DNA of 64,000 bases from Acidovorax sp. Leaf78 (GTDB lineage: Bacteria; Pseudomonadota; Gammaproteobacteria; Burkholderiales; Burkholderiaceae_C). The notes under the pieces are model-generated. The model did no database searches and had not been told where the DNA came from. It saw only the letters and a list, made by a program, of their open reading frames with translations. Below, piece after piece: positions 7,411 to 17,243 of the stretch. The DNA is taken from assembly GCF_001422735.1 (NCBI RefSeq), contig NZ_LMLZ01000021.1, positions 186,227-250,226 on the forward strand, read 5' to 3'. The position numbers and the translations under genes are program-made. Positions within the stretch are counted from its first letter, which is position 1. Each line of letters opens with the position of its first letter.

Positions 7411-10002
7411 ATGCCCGCCTTGCCCCTTGCTCCCCACCAGCTGCGGCTGACCATCGACCCCGCCACCCTCGGCTTTGCCAGCACCGCCGAGCTGCAGGAC
7501 CTGCCCCTGCCCTGGATCGGCCAGGAGCGCGCCCACGCCGCCGCGCAGTTCGGGCTGAACATGCTGCAGCCCGACTACCACCTGTTCGTGCTGGGCGAAG
7601 TGGGCAGCGGCCGTGCGTCGCTGCTGCGCCAGGCCATGCAGACGGCCGCCGCCGCACGGCCCGTGCCGCCCGACCTGTGCTACCTGCACAACTTCGACCA
7701 GCCCGACCGCCCCCGTGCCCTGCGCCTGCCGCCCGGCCAGGGCCGCGTGCTGCGCCAACGCATGGCCGACATGGGCAAGAACCTGCAGGCCGACATCCCG
7801 CGCCGCCTGGCCAGCCCCGACTTCAAGGCCGACGCCGAACGCATCGAGCAGGCCTGGCAAGAGCAGGAGCGCAGCGCGTTCGCCACGCTCGACGCCTTTG
7901 CCGAAGCCCGCCAGGTGCGCCTGTCGCGCGAGAACGGGCAGATGGTGTTCACCCTCATCGGCCCCGGCGGCCTGCCGCTGTCCGAAGCCGAAGCCCGCGC
8001 CCTGCCCCGCGAGCGCCGCGCCGAGATCGACACCGCCGAACACGCGCTGCGCGCCGAGATCACCCGCTTCATCGAGACCACCCGCCCGCTGGAGCGCGCG
8101 CGCGACGAGGCCCTGGCCCAGTTGCGCCGCCAGACCGTGCAGCCGCTGGTGCAACACGCCCTGCACGACATCCGCCAGGGCCTGAGCGAGCCCATCATCA
8201 AGGACGCCGTGAAGCTGGGCCAGTGGCTGGACCAGGTAGAACACGCCGTGCTGCAGAACATCGACCTCTTCGAGATCGGCGACGACAGCGATGCTGGCGA
8301 CGACCGCAATGACCGGAACGGCAACGACGGCAGCAGCAACAGCAGCAACAGCGAAGACGCCGAGCAGGACCGCCAGGACGCGCTCGACGACCTGCTGGCG
8401 CGCTGCAGCGTGAACCTGGTGGTGGACCACCACGGCCAGACCACCGCCCCCGTGCTGGTGGAAGACCACCCCACCCTGCGCAGCCTGTTCGGCGGCATCG
8501 AGCACGGCAGCGAATCCGACACCGTGCAGGCCGACCATGCCGCCATCCACGCGGGCAGCTTGCTCAAGGCCCACGGCGGCTTCATCCTGCTGCACCTGTA
8601 CGACCTGGCCGCCGAAGAAGGCCTGTGGGCGCGCCTGCGTCGCTTTCTGCGCTGCGGCCGGCTGCAGATCGACGAAGGCAATGCCGGATCACATGCAGGC
8701 GGCGGTGGTGGCGGCGGAGGCGGTGGTGCTGCCGCGGCCCTGCAGCCCGAGCCCGTGGATGTGGACGTCAAGATCGTGCTCATCGGGTCGGTGGACGAGT
8801 ACTACGCCATGCAGGAGTCCGACCCCGACGCCGCACGCCGCTTTCGGGCCAAGGTGGACTTTGCCGAGCGCTTTGCCGCCACGCCCGCCACGCGCCAGGC
8901 CACCGCGATCTTCGTGGCGCACAGCTGCCAGCGGCGCGGCCTGCCCCACTTTGCGGCCGGCGCCGTGGCCCTGCTGCTGGAGCAGACCCACCGCGACGCC
9001 GACGACCAGGGCCGCCAGAGCGCGCTGTTCGCCCACACCGAGGCCCTGCTCATCGAAAGCGCCGCCCTGTGCCGCGCCCGCGGCGGCGCGCTGGTGGAGG
9101 CGCCCGACGTCGCTGCCGCGCTGGCCGCCCAGCGCCTGCGCCACAACTACCCCGAAGAGCAGCTGCACGAATCCATCACCGAGGGCGAGCGCCTGATCAC
9201 CCTGCAGGGCGCCGTCACCGGCCAGATCAACGCCATGACGCAGATCGACCTGGGCGACTACCGGTTCGGCTTTCCGGTGCGCATCACCGCGCGCACCTTT
9301 GCCGGGCAAGAGGGCCTGCTCAACATCGAGCGCGAGGTCGACATGTCCGGCCCCATCCACGACAAGGGCGTGCTCATCCTGCACAGCTACCTGACCGCGT
9401 TGTTCAGCCACGTGGCGCCGCTGGCGCTCAATGCGTCCATCGTGTTCGAGCAGGAATACAGCGGCGTGGAGGGCGACTCCGCATCGTGCGCCGAGCTCTA
9501 CGCCCTGCTGTCCAGCCTGTCGGGCCTGCCCCTGCACCAGGGCATCGCCGTGACCGGCGCGCTGAACCAGCACGGCGAGGTGCTGCCCGTGGGCGGCATC
9601 AACGAAAAGATCGAAGGCTGGTTCCAGGCCTGCGTGTCCGCCGGCCTGGACGGCACCCAGGGCGTGCTGATCCCCACCCGCAACCGCCGCCACCTGATGC
9701 TGGACCGCAGCGTGCTCGACGCCGTGGAGCGCGGCCTGTTCCGCGTGTACACCATGGGGCATGTGAGCGAGGGCATTGCGTTGCTGACGGGGGAGGCATC
9801 GGGCATGAGTCCGGCGGAGTTGCTCGAAGCCCTGGCGGATGCGGGCGGGAGTGCTGACCCGCGTGCGGGCGATGCAGGTGGGCAGGCGACCGCGGTGGAA
9901 GCCACGGTGCTGCAGCGGGCGGAGCAGACGCTGCGGGCGTATCGGAAGGCTTGCCAGAGTGCGGGGCATACAAGCCGTGGCAGACGCGCGCGGGGGCGGT
10001 AA
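7411..10002 (+). CDS. Lon-related AAA+ protease (AAA_32/Lon_C type)
   Basis: This 863-residue protein has the architecture of Lon-like proteases outside the classical LonA group. An N-terminal AAA-like region carries the P-loop GEVGSGRAS near residue 62, where the usual Lys is Arg. A long helical insertion follows (about 140-280), then a LID-like part, and a C-terminal Lon protease domain from about 600. The Ser-Lys dyad is visible as GDSASCAE and GGINEKIEG. Two low-complexity insertions stand out: an Asp/Asn/Ser-rich stretch at residues 291-323 and ten consecutive glycines at 430-439. The tail is rich in Arg and Gly. It is a cytoplasmic proteolytic enzyme of unknown substrates. The protease call is firm; active ATP hydrolysis is uncertain. 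Confidence 0.85.
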   Translation: MPALPLAPHQLRLTIDPATLGFASTAELQDLPLPWIGQERAHAAAQFGLNMLQPDYHLFVLGEVGSGRASLLRQAMQTAAAARPVPPDLCYLHNFDQPDRPRALRLPPGQGRVLRQRMADMGKNLQADIPRRLASPDFKADAERIEQAWQEQERSAFATLDAFAEARQVRLSRENGQMVFTLIGPGGLPLSEAEARALPRERRAEIDTAEHALRAEITRFIETTRPLERARDEALAQLRRQTVQPLVQHALHDIRQGLSEPIIKDAVKLGQWLDQVEHAVLQNIDLFEIGDDSDAGDDRNDRNGNDGSSNSSNSEDAEQDRQDALDDLLARCSVNLVVDHHGQTTAPVLVEDHPTLRSLFGGIEHGSESDTVQADHAAIHAGSLLKAHGGFILLHLYDLAAEEGLWARLRRFLRCGRLQIDEGNAGSHAGGGGGGGGGGAAAALQPEPVDVDVKIVLIGSVDEYYAMQESDPDAARRFRAKVDFAERFAATPATRQATAIFVAHSCQRRGLPHFAAGAVALLLEQTHRDADDQGRQSALFAHTEALLIESAALCRARGGALVEAPDVAAALAAQRLRHNYPEEQLHESITEGERLITLQGAVTGQINAMTQIDLGDYRFGFPVRITARTFAGQEGLLNIEREVDMSGPIHDKGVLILHSYLTALFSHVAPLALNASIVFEQEYSGVEGDSASCAELYALLSSLSGLPLHQGIAVTGALNQHGEVLPVGGINEKIEGWFQACVSAGLDGTQGVLIPTRNRRHLMLDRSVLDAVERGLFRVYTMGHVSEGIALLTGEASGMSPAELLEALADAGGSADPRAGDAGGQATAVEATVLQRAEQTLRAYRKACQSAGHTSRGRRARGR

Positions 10003-10310
10003 CGAGCGCGGTGCCACGCTCGCTGGCGGCAGCTTTGCGGCGGGTGCTGTCATTGGTTTTCGACATTTCTACTGCCGCTTGCTCGTGCAAAGCTGTCGTA
10101 TTGGTCACGGGCCATCTGGTGTTGAAAGGTATTTGTTTCCATGGTGATTCGCACGGTCCAGGGTGTTTTGGCGGCTCCTTTGATGCCGACTCCCATCAAC
10201 GACAAACTGGGTGCTGGGCCTGCGCGATGAACGCCACCAGCCATCTTGCTGGCGGCGCTTGACCGGGCGAGCAAGGACAGGCTCATGGAACTAGTCGACC
10301 GTACTGCAGG
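10003..10310. other. Intergenic region without a clear gene
   Basis: These 308 bases between the Lon-like gene and tctA hold no convincing gene. A 29-codon frame at 10141-10230 is described separately as a possible remnant. No terminator with a T-run is obvious. Confidence 0.5.
10141..10230 (+). pseudogene. Possible remnant of a DapA-family aldolase gene start
   Basis: The short frame reads MVIRTVQGVLAAPLMPTPI and stops after 29 codons. The G-V-x-x-A-x-x-T/M-P pattern recalls the N-terminus of dihydrodipicolinate synthase/N-acetylneuraminate lyase-family enzymes, which often accompany tripartite tricarboxylate transporter genes. No continuation is visible in other frames. This is a weak resemblance, and chance is a real alternative. 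Confidence 0.22.
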
Positions 10311-11810
10311 TCAGGCGTCATCCCCCTTGAACGCCCGCAGTTGCTTGAAGAGCAGTGGGGCGAGCAGTGCCACCAGAGCGAGCGACAGCAGTGCGGCCGA
10401 TCCAGGATGCTTGAAGAACACCCAGGGATCACCCAAGCTGATCTGCAGGGCTCGCCGAAACTGGCTCTCGGCCATAGGTCCGAGGATCAGGCCCACGATC
10501 ATGGGGGCTAAGGGGTAATCCCAGCAGCGCATCAGGTACCCAGTTACACCGAACGCCACCAGCAGACCCAGCTCAGTCAATGAAGGATTGGCAGCCAGTG
10601 TTCCCATTGCTGCGAATACCAAGATGCCTGCGTACAACCACGGCTGCGGTATGGAGAGCAATTTGACCCACAGGCCCACCAAAGGCAGGTTGAGCACCAG
10701 CAGCATGAGGTTGCCCACCATAAAGCTGGCAATCAGGCCCCACACCAAGTCAGCGTTGGTGATGAACAGCAGCGGACCGGGGACCAACCCGTATTGCTGA
10801 AAACCGGCCAACATCATGGCGGCAGTGGCTGAGGTGGGTAGCCCGAGTGCAAGCAGAGGCACCATGGTGCCGGTGGCTGCAGCATTGTTGGCCGACTCCG
10901 GACCTGCAACGCCTTCGATGGCGCCGCGCCCGAACTCCTCGGGTTTCGCCGCAAGCTTGCGTTCGATGGTGTATGAAAGAAGCGTGGGCACCTCGGCACC
11001 GCCGGCCGGCAGCGCGCCGATGGGGAAGCCCAGGCCAATGCCGCGCAACCATGGTTTCCACGATCTCTTCCATTCCTCCTTAGTCATCCAGAGTGAGCCG
11101 CGCACGGCTTCCACCTTGTCAGCGATGCCAGAAAAACGCGAGGCCACGTGCATGGATTCGCCAATGGCAAACAATCCCACCGCCATGGTGGTGACGGAAA
11201 TTCCATCGAGCAGGTTGGGGATGTCGAAAGCAAGCCGCCCTTGGCCGGTGAGTTTGTCAATACCCACCAGGCCAAACACCAGTCCCAGCGCCAAGCTGGT
11301 GAGTCCACGAAGCACGGAGTCGCCGAAGGTTGCGGACACAGTGATGAATGCCAGAACCATGAGCGCAAAGTAGTCCCAGGGGCCAAACGAGACTGCGAGC
11401 TCCACAATGAGCGGCGCCAGAAGCGCCAGCCCAACGCTGGCAATGGACCCGGCCACAAATGAGCCGATGGCGGCGGTGGACAACGCGGCTCCGGCTCGCC
11501 CTGCCTTGGCCATACTATGGCCCTCGATGGCGGTCGCGATGGAGGCAGCTTCACCTGGCGTGTTGAGCAGGATTGCGGTGGTGGAGCTACCGTACATCGC
11601 GCCGAAGTAGATCCCGGCAAACATGATGATCGACCCAGTTGGGTCCAGTTTGAACGTGACCGGAAGGAGCAGCGCCACCGTGAGCGATGGACTGATGCCA
11701 GGCAAAATGCCGACCAGCGTACCCAGAAGCACGCCGATCCCGGCAAACACCAGATTGCCGGGTTGGAGGGCCACGGCCAAGCCGGTCCACAAAAGATTTA
11801 AAGTTTCCAT
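10311..11810 (-). CDS. tctA: Tripartite tricarboxylate transporter large permease TctA (first set)
   Basis: This 499-residue, very hydrophobic protein of about 10-12 membrane segments is the large subunit of a tripartite tricarboxylate transporter. Family hallmarks are [17 protein letters not shown] near the N-terminus, [22 protein letters not shown], and the second half motif [19 protein letters not shown]. The start [10 protein letters not shown] at 11810 is preferred over a frame extension of 11 codons that would overlap tctB. It uses the proton gradient together with TctB and the periplasmic TctC. This set is divergent from an aconitase-like gene, so a tricarboxylate such as citrate or aconitate is the likely cargo. 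Confidence 0.93.
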   Translation of the reverse strand: METLNLLWTGLAVALQPGNLVFAGIGVLLGTLVGILPGISPSLTVALLLPVTFKLDPTGSIIMFAGIYFGAMYGSSTTAILLNTPGEAASIATAIEGHSMAKAGRAGAALSTAAIGSFVAGSIASVGLALLAPLIVELAVSFGPWDYFALMVLAFITVSATFGDSVLRGLTSLALGLVFGLVGIDKLTGQGRLAFDIPNLLDGISVTTMAVGLFAIGESMHVASRFSGIADKVEAVRGSLWMTKEEWKRSWKPWLRGIGLGFPIGALPAGGAEVPTLLSYTIERKLAAKPEEFGRGAIEGVAGPESANNAAATGTMVPLLALGLPTSATAAMMLAGFQQYGLVPGPLLFITNADLVWGLIASFMVGNLMLLVLNLPLVGLWVKLLSIPQPWLYAGILVFAAMGTLAANPSLTELGLLVAFGVTGYLMRCWDYPLAPMIVGLILGPMAESQFRRALQISLGDPWVFFKHPGSAALLSLALVALLAPLLFKQLRAFKGDDA

Positions 11811-11820
11811 GGGAATCAAT

Positions 11821-12336
11821 TCAGGCCAGCAGCAGTCGCTCAAAAGGACCCGCGGGCAGCGACAGCGATAACACCCTGGCGAAGAAGAAAAATACGAGGG
11901 TGGTCAGCACAAAGCCGAGGCCCACCGAGCGAACGCCCAGAGGCTGCCCAAAGGCGCGCGCAGTACTGACGAACAATGCTGTGGCTCCGAGGACGAAGCC
12001 GCCACCGAAATGCACCGACGCGCCCAGCGCCACGAGACCACCCAGAATCCAGGCGAGCCCGGCAGGGTTGGTTACAGGAGACACATCGCGCGGGGTGACG
12101 CCCTCCTCGACCTCAGGCACGCGACGGCCCCAGGCCAGCACTCCGTGGGCCACACCCAGGCCCCCGACGAACAAGGCAACTATCCGCATGGCTGCCGCAG
12201 GCCCAACGCCGACCGTCACCTGTTCCGGCAATCTATTGGCGTCCAGCCATATAAGCAGGGCCAACGCCAGCAGGGCCAGGGCAATCCCGGCCAGCGTTCG
12301 CCAGCCGGGGCCAAAAGTGTGTGAGTCAGTGTTCAT
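11821..12336 (-). CDS. tctB: Tripartite tricarboxylate transporter small permease TctB (first set)
   Basis: This 171-residue protein has four predicted membrane segments (about 13-32, 50-68, 92-112 and 135-158), the usual build of TctB. It lies 10 bases before tctA and 137 bases after tctC on the same strand. It has little sequence conservation, so the call rests on size, topology and position between tctC and tctA. Confidence 0.88.
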   Translation of the reverse strand: MNTDSHTFGPGWRTLAGIALALLALALLIWLDANRLPEQVTVGVGPAAAMRIVALFVGGLGVAHGVLAWGRRVPEVEEGVTPRDVSPVTNPAGLAWILGGLVALGASVHFGGGFVLGATALFVSTARAFGQPLGVRSVGLGFVLTTLVFFFFARVLSLSLPAGPFERLLLA

Positions 12337-12401
12337 GTCATTTTTCCAATGCCGCTATGCGACGCAAAAATCAATCGGGGCGACTACCCTCTTCCTGAGT
12401 A

Positions 12402-12429
12402 CCTGTGGAACGGCTCCGCCGGCCACAGG
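12402..12429 (-). promoter_or_regulatory. Intercistronic hairpin between tctC and tctB
   Basis: CCTGTGG at 12402-12408 pairs with CCACAGG at 12423-12429 around a GC-rich loop that can also fold. It lies in the 137-base gap after tctC. Such a structure could stabilise the tctC message or partly stop transcription, making more binding protein than permease. No T-run follows. Confidence 0.45.
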
Positions 12430-12473
12430 GTGAGGACGTCTTCTGAAGGAAGCGGCGCAGCGGCTCACAGGAG

Positions 12474-13454
12474 TTACTTCACAAGACCTATGGTGGTTAG
12501 CACGTCTTTCACGCTGACCTGTTCGCGCTTGAGTTCCGCGGCGAACGCATCGGCGTTCAGGTAGGCGTCGTCCCAGCCGCGTTGCTTGCGTACTGCAGCC
12601 CACTCAGGTGACTTCACCGCTTTTTCCACCGCAGCGGACAGGGCCGCCTTCTGAGCGGCGCTGATACCGGGGCCCGCGACGATGCCTCGCCAGTTCATCA
12701 GCTCCACGTCCAGGCCTTGCTCCTTGATGGTGGGCACGTCAACGCCAGCCATGCGCGCGCCCGACGACAGTGCAAGCGCACGCAGCTTGCCCGCCTTGAT
12801 CATGCTTTCGAACTCGTTGTAGCCGGAGATGCCGGCTGTCACACGCCCCCCAAGCATTTCGGCCAGGGCTTCGCCACCGCCCGAGAAAGGCACGTAGTTC
12901 AGCTTGGTCGCGTCGCCACCTGCTGCCTTGGCCACCAGGCCCGCCAGGATGTGATCGGCACCACCAGCCGAGCCACCGGCCCAGACCACCTTGGACGTGT
13001 CGGCCTTGAGCGCTGCAGCCAGATCCTTGACGGTCTTATGTGGCGAATTGGCTGGCACCACGATCACCAAAGCGTCACCGGTCAGCCGGGCGATGGGCGT
13101 GACAGCATCCAGCGTCACCTGAGCCTTGTTGGTCAGGATCGCGCCGACCATAGTGATTCCCATGGTCAGTAACTGGTTGCCGTCACCCTTGGAACCGTTG
13201 ACGAACTGGGCTAGGCCAACCGTTCCGCCCGCACCGGGCACGTTGACGACCTGCACCGACTTGGCGGTGCCTGTGGCGATCATCACCTGTTGCAGTGCGC
13301 GCGAAGCACCGTCCCAGCCGCCGCCAGCACCGGCAGGAGCGGTGATCTTGAGGTCCAGCGTTGTCTGGGCGTGAGACTGAGGCAAGGCGGTAACGGACAC
13401 CCACACGGCTGCGGCCATGGCGAAGGTGCGTCGATTTAGCAAGAGGCTATTCAT
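12474..13454 (-). CDS. tctC: Bug/TctC-family periplasmic tricarboxylate-binding protein (first set)
   Basis: This 326-residue extracytoplasmic solute receptor has a signal peptide with an NRRTF twin-arginine-like start and a cut near SHAQ. Family features include the PAGAGGGWDGASRALQ loop, VNVPGAGGTVGLAQFV, and FSGGGEALAEMLGG, which form the carboxylate-binding site. AGGAGA lies just before the ATG. It is the first gene of tctCBA and is divergent from the aconitase-like gene across 169 bases. It should capture a citrate-like ligand in the periplasm. Confidence 0.92.
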   Translation of the reverse strand: MNSLLLNRRTFAMAAAVWVSVTALPQSHAQTTLDLKITAPAGAGGGWDGASRALQQVMIATGTAKSVQVVNVPGAGGTVGLAQFVNGSKGDGNQLLTMGITMVGAILTNKAQVTLDAVTPIARLTGDALVIVVPANSPHKTVKDLAAALKADTSKVVWAGGSAGGADHILAGLVAKAAGGDATKLNYVPFSGGGEALAEMLGGRVTAGISGYNEFESMIKAGKLRALALSSGARMAGVDVPTIKEQGLDVELMNWRGIVAGPGISAAQKAALSAAVEKAVKSPEWAAVRKQRGWDDAYLNADAFAAELKREQVSVKDVLTTIGLVK

Positions 13455-13587
13455 TGATCTCTCCTGGGGTTTTCGGGAACGAGGTGACGGGACTGCCGTG
13501 ACTTAGAGCCGAGGCTTTAGGGGGTGGACAACTGCAGGGCGTACGGTGGAACGGTCGCCAAAAATGGGGCCTAGGGTTAACGCTTGA

Positions 13588-13613
13588 TTGCATTTTAAGA
13601 ATAACAAATGCAA
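13588..13613. promoter_or_regulatory. Candidate operator between tctC and the aconitase-like gene
   Basis: TTGCATTT at 13588-13595 and AAATGCAA at 13606-13613 form a perfect 8-base inverted repeat with a 10-base spacer, in an AT-rich patch just before the aconitase start at 13624. The GntR-family gene two genes downstream is the natural candidate to bind it. This is inferred from position and symmetry only. Confidence 0.5.
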
Positions 13614-13623
13614 AATAGAAATC

Positions 13624-16269
13624 ATGGAAAACACCTACTCACCCGACTCTGCGCGTTTGGCGGTCGGGTCCAGCACCTTCCGTTGCGTGGATCTGAGCGC
13701 GCGCTACGGAGCTCGCTACATGCGGCTGCCCGTCGTGCTTCGCCTGCTGTTGGAGAACATTGCGCGGGAGACCGAAGGCACGGAGCGCGAGGTAGCGGAG
13801 GCTGCGGTGCTGGCATGGTTGCACACGGGCCGAAGCGAGGCAGAGGTGCCGTATCAACCAGGCCGCGTTTTGATGCACGACACCACCAGCACGCCCGCCC
13901 TGGTGGACATTGCCGCCATGCGCGATGCACTGGCCGAAGCCGGTGTGGACCCGCGCGTGCTCAACCCAGTGTTGCCGGTGGACGTGTCCGTGGACCACTC
14001 GCTGGCTGTGGAGGCCTATGCAACGCCTGGCGCACGCACGGACAATCTGCAGATCGAAATCCGCCGCAACGCAGAGCGCTACCGCTTTCTGCGCTGGGCC
14101 TCGAAGGCCCTGGACCGCGTGCGCATCCACCCGCCGGGGACGGGGATCATGCACACCATCAACCTCGAACAGCTGGCCACGGTAGTGACCACAGTGGAGC
14201 GCGGCGGTGAGACGTGGGCCGTGCCTGACATGATGCTTGGCACCGACAGCCACACTCCGATGGTCAACGGAATTGGTGTGCTGGGTTGGGGCGTGGGCGG
14301 GCTAGAGGCGCAAACGGTGATGTTCGGCATGCCGACCATGCTGCGTGTGCCGGATGTGATCGGCGTGAAGTTGACCGGACGGCTGATGGGCGCTGCCCAG
14401 GCCACCGACTTGGCGCTGACGGTCACGCAGCGGCTGCGCGCGCTGGGCGTGGCGGGCGAGTTTGTCGAGTTTTACGGTCCGGGTGTTTCGACCCTGAGCG
14501 CTGGAGAGCGCTGCGTGGTCGCCAACATGGCGCCAGAATATGGCGCCACCACCGGTTTCTTCCCGGTCGACGGGAAGACGCTCGACTATCTGCGCGGTAC
14601 GGGCCGCAGCGAAGAGCACATTGCGCTGGTGGAGGCTTACTGCCGCCACAACGGGCTGTGGTTTGCTCCAGAGGCCGAACCGCGCTTCACCAACACGATC
14701 ACCATTGCGCTGGACCAGATCGGCGTACAGGTCGCGGGCCCGCGCCGCCCGCAGGACCTACTGGATCACACGCAAACCGGCGAAGCACTGGCCCAATTGG
14801 GCTTTGAGCCAGCAATTGCCCGAGAACGGCTTGCCTCACTGCCTGTTTTCCCGGTAGCGCTGGCCGCCATCACCAGTTGCACCAATACATCCGACCCCGC
14901 CCTGCTGATCGCCGCTGGCTTGCTAGCCCAGGCCGCGCGAGCGCGAGGGTTGAAAGTGCCAGCGTGGGTCAAGACCTCGCTCGCGCCCGGGTCGCCGGCC
15001 TCTGTGGATTACCTGCGTCGCTGCAGGCTGGACGAAGCGCTGGCGGCGGTGGGCTTCGACATCGTGGGCTTCGGCTGTACCACCTGCATCGGCAACTCCG
15101 GCCCACTGCCCGAGGCAGTGGCCCTGGCCCAGCAACAGGGTGCGGTGAAGGCGGTGGCCATTCTTTCGGGTAACCGTAACTTTCCCGGACGCGTGCACCC
15201 TGATATCGAAGCCGCATTCATCATGTCGCCGCTGCTGGTGGTGGCCTTCGCGCTGGCGGGGGATGCCGCGCGCAACCTTCGCGACGAAGCGCTTGGCATA
15301 GGCAGTGATGGCCAACCGGTTTTCCTGCGTGAGCTGATGCCCACGCGTGAAGCCATCGACGCGGCCTTGAAAACAGCCCTGGACCCTCTGGACTTTCGCC
15401 GGGCCTTCGACATTGCCAGCGCCAACCCCCTGTGGCACGCTTTGGAAGCGCCCGATACGCCGGTCTTCCCCTGGAGCGACGCATCGAACGCGCTGCGCCG
15501 CCCGCCATTTGCCTCCCTATCAGAACGCTCGCAGCTGGGGCACTACACGGCGTTTCCATTGCTGGTGGTGGGTGACGACGTCACCACCGACCACATCTCG
15601 CCTGCCAGTGCGATCCCCAAGAGCAGCCTGGTGGCGGACTTTCTGGTTGCGCGCGGCGACGACCGCAACGACCTTAACGTATTCGCCTCGCGCCGCGGCA
15701 ACTGGGAGGTGATGGTGCGCGCCGCCTTCCATAGCAAGACTCTGGTCAACCTGCTGGCGCCGAAGGCGCCGGTGGCGCATACCCTGCACGTACCCAGCGG
15801 CCAGATCGCGCCGATCTGGGAGGTGGCACAGCGATACCGCGACGCAGGCGATTCCGTGGTAATGGTGGCCGGCGAACGCTATGGCACAGGCTCCTCCAGG
15901 GACTGGGCGGCCAAGGGCCAGCGCTTGTTGGGCATCCGCGCCGTGCTGGCGGCGAGCTTCGAGCGCATCCACCGTTCCAACCTGATCGGCATGGGAATCC
16001 TGCCGCTCAAGTTCGCGCCAGGCGATCACCCGGCGACCCTGAGTCTGGTGCCTGGCGACCGGCTGGAGGTACGGGCCGATCCTGCCGACCTGAAGCCGCG
16101 CGCGCGTGTGGCCGTGGTGCTCCACCGCGCCGATGGGTCTACCCACTCTCTGACGGCAACGGTTGCCGTCGAAACGCAGCTGGAGGTACGACTGTTGAAA
16201 CAGGGCGGCGTGATCCCAACCATCTTGCGCGAGCAACTGGCCGCACACGCAGCGGTGGCCGCAACCTGA
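13624..16269 (+). CDS. acnA: Aconitase A-family hydratase
   Basis: This 881-residue protein is of the aconitase A/IRP type, close to the full family length. The [4Fe-4S] ligands are visible as the Cys in AITSCTNTSDP and the pair in FGCTTCIGNSGPL. Other hallmarks are LGTDSHTPMVNGIGVLGWGVGG near the front and the swivel-domain motifs GDDVTTDHISPA and GERYGTGSSRDWAAKG. The ATG at 13624 is preferred; a TTG 12 codons earlier lies within the inverted repeat. It interconverts citrate and isocitrate or acts on a related tricarboxylate. Its place opposite tctCBA and before a GntR regulator suggests a dedicated catabolic copy rather than the housekeeping TCA enzyme. AcnD (2-methylisocitrate dehydratase) is the main alternative, though no prp genes are nearby. 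Confidence 0.87.
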   Translation: MENTYSPDSARLAVGSSTFRCVDLSARYGARYMRLPVVLRLLLENIARETEGTEREVAEAAVLAWLHTGRSEAEVPYQPGRVLMHDTTSTPALVDIAAMRDALAEAGVDPRVLNPVLPVDVSVDHSLAVEAYATPGARTDNLQIEIRRNAERYRFLRWASKALDRVRIHPPGTGIMHTINLEQLATVVTTVERGGETWAVPDMMLGTDSHTPMVNGIGVLGWGVGGLEAQTVMFGMPTMLRVPDVIGVKLTGRLMGAAQATDLALTVTQRLRALGVAGEFVEFYGPGVSTLSAGERCVVANMAPEYGATTGFFPVDGKTLDYLRGTGRSEEHIALVEAYCRHNGLWFAPEAEPRFTNTITIALDQIGVQVAGPRRPQDLLDHTQTGEALAQLGFEPAIARERLASLPVFPVALAAITSCTNTSDPALLIAAGLLAQAARARGLKVPAWVKTSLAPGSPASVDYLRRCRLDEALAAVGFDIVGFGCTTCIGNSGPLPEAVALAQQQGAVKAVAILSGNRNFPGRVHPDIEAAFIMSPLLVVAFALAGDAARNLRDEALGIGSDGQPVFLRELMPTREAIDAALKTALDPLDFRRAFDIASANPLWHALEAPDTPVFPWSDASNALRRPPFASLSERSQLGHYTAFPLLVVGDDVTTDHISPASAIPKSSLVADFLVARGDDRNDLNVFASRRGNWEVMVRAAFHSKTLVNLLAPKAPVAHTLHVPSGQIAPIWEVAQRYRDAGDSVVMVAGERYGTGSSRDWAAKGQRLLGIRAVLAASFERIHRSNLIGMGILPLKFAPGDHPATLSLVPGDRLEVRADPADLKPRARVAVVLHRADGSTHSLTATVAVETQLEVRLLKQGGVIPTILREQLAAHAAVAAT

Positions 16270-16310
16270 TGCCGCGACAGGGGGCTGCGTGCGCTTTACG
16301 ATGTCAGACC

Positions 16311-17210
16311 ATGAGTGTTGACAAAACCATCGTTCTTCGCGTGCTTGAACTGATCCGCCACGACCAGCTTGCCCCGGGCGCGCACCTGCCCGCGCAGATG
16401 CTCGCCGACCGTTTGCGCGTATCGCGCTCTCCCATCAATGAAGCGCTGATCTACCTGCACGAACAAGGTCTATTGCAGCGCGAGCGCAACCGGGGTTTTT
16501 TTGTTGGTGAGGGCATCCACGCACCCACCGAAGAGATCAACCGTCGACTGGGCCTGGAAGGCCAGGACGCCGGCACCCGCTTGTACTTCCAGGTGGCCGA
16601 AGACCGGCTCAAGGGCGAGTTGCCCGAAGAGGTCACAGAAGTCCTGCTCAAGACCCGCTATGGACTCACTCCTGCGCAACTGCAGGCCCTGCTGGGCCGC
16701 ATTGCCAAGGAGGGCTGGATCGAGAAGAAGCCCGGCTACGGCTGGGCCTTCTCGCCCATGCTCACCACACCCGACAGCCTCCTGCAGTCCTATCGCCTGC
16801 GCTTCGCACTGGAGCCCGCCGCCCTGCTGGAGCCGGGCTACAGGCTCGACAGCCAAGTGCTGGCTCGCTGCCGCGCGGCCGAGGTGCATCTGCTCGAAGG
16901 CGGAATCGAGACCGACTCGGCGGACCAATTGCACGACCGCGGCGTGAATTTCCACGAGTCGCTGGTTGCGGCTTCTGGCAACGCCTTTTTCATCGACGCG
17001 ATCCGTCGCGTCAACCGGGTACGGCGCCTGCTTTCCTACCGCTCCATGCAGGACCGCCAGCGCTATCCGGAGCATTGCCGCCAGCACCTCCATCTGCTTG
17101 AACTTCTGGAACAAGGCCGCAACGCTGACGCGGCTGCGGCCATGCGCGAGCACCTGGGCGCAACCCTCACCAACCTCGCCAAGATCAGCGAACTGCTGGC
17201 ACGCAGTTGA
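16311..17210 (+). CDS. GntR-family regulator with FCD domain and an extra winged helix
   Basis: This 299-residue protein starts at MSVDKTIVLRV. Residues 1-65 form a GntR-type winged helix (LAPGAHLPAQMLADRLRVSR). Residues about 85-150 look like a second winged helix (LLKTRYGLTPAQLQALLGR ... GWIEKKPGYGWAF). Residues about 160-295 are an FCD ligand domain with the metal-binding His/Asp pattern (FHESLVAASGN, then CRQHLHLLELL). Usual FCD regulators have only one DNA-binding domain and about 230 residues, so this is a longer variant. It follows the aconitase gene by 41 bases and probably controls the tctCBA/aconitase divergent pair in response to a carboxylate. Confidence 0.82.
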   Translation: MSVDKTIVLRVLELIRHDQLAPGAHLPAQMLADRLRVSRSPINEALIYLHEQGLLQRERNRGFFVGEGIHAPTEEINRRLGLEGQDAGTRLYFQVAEDRLKGELPEEVTEVLLKTRYGLTPAQLQALLGRIAKEGWIEKKPGYGWAFSPMLTTPDSLLQSYRLRFALEPAALLEPGYRLDSQVLARCRAAEVHLLEGGIETDSADQLHDRGVNFHESLVAASGNAFFIDAIRRVNRVRRLLSYRSMQDRQRYPEHCRQHLHLLELLEQGRNADAAAAMREHLGATLTNLAKISELLARS

Positions 17211-17243
17211 CGCATCCCCTGGCCTTTTCCCGCATCCCTTCGC

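Noticed and set aside
8698-8727. Ten glycine codons in the Lon-like gene as evidence of a frameshift
   Set aside because: The frame and the downstream protease domain are intact, so it is an in-frame low-complexity run.
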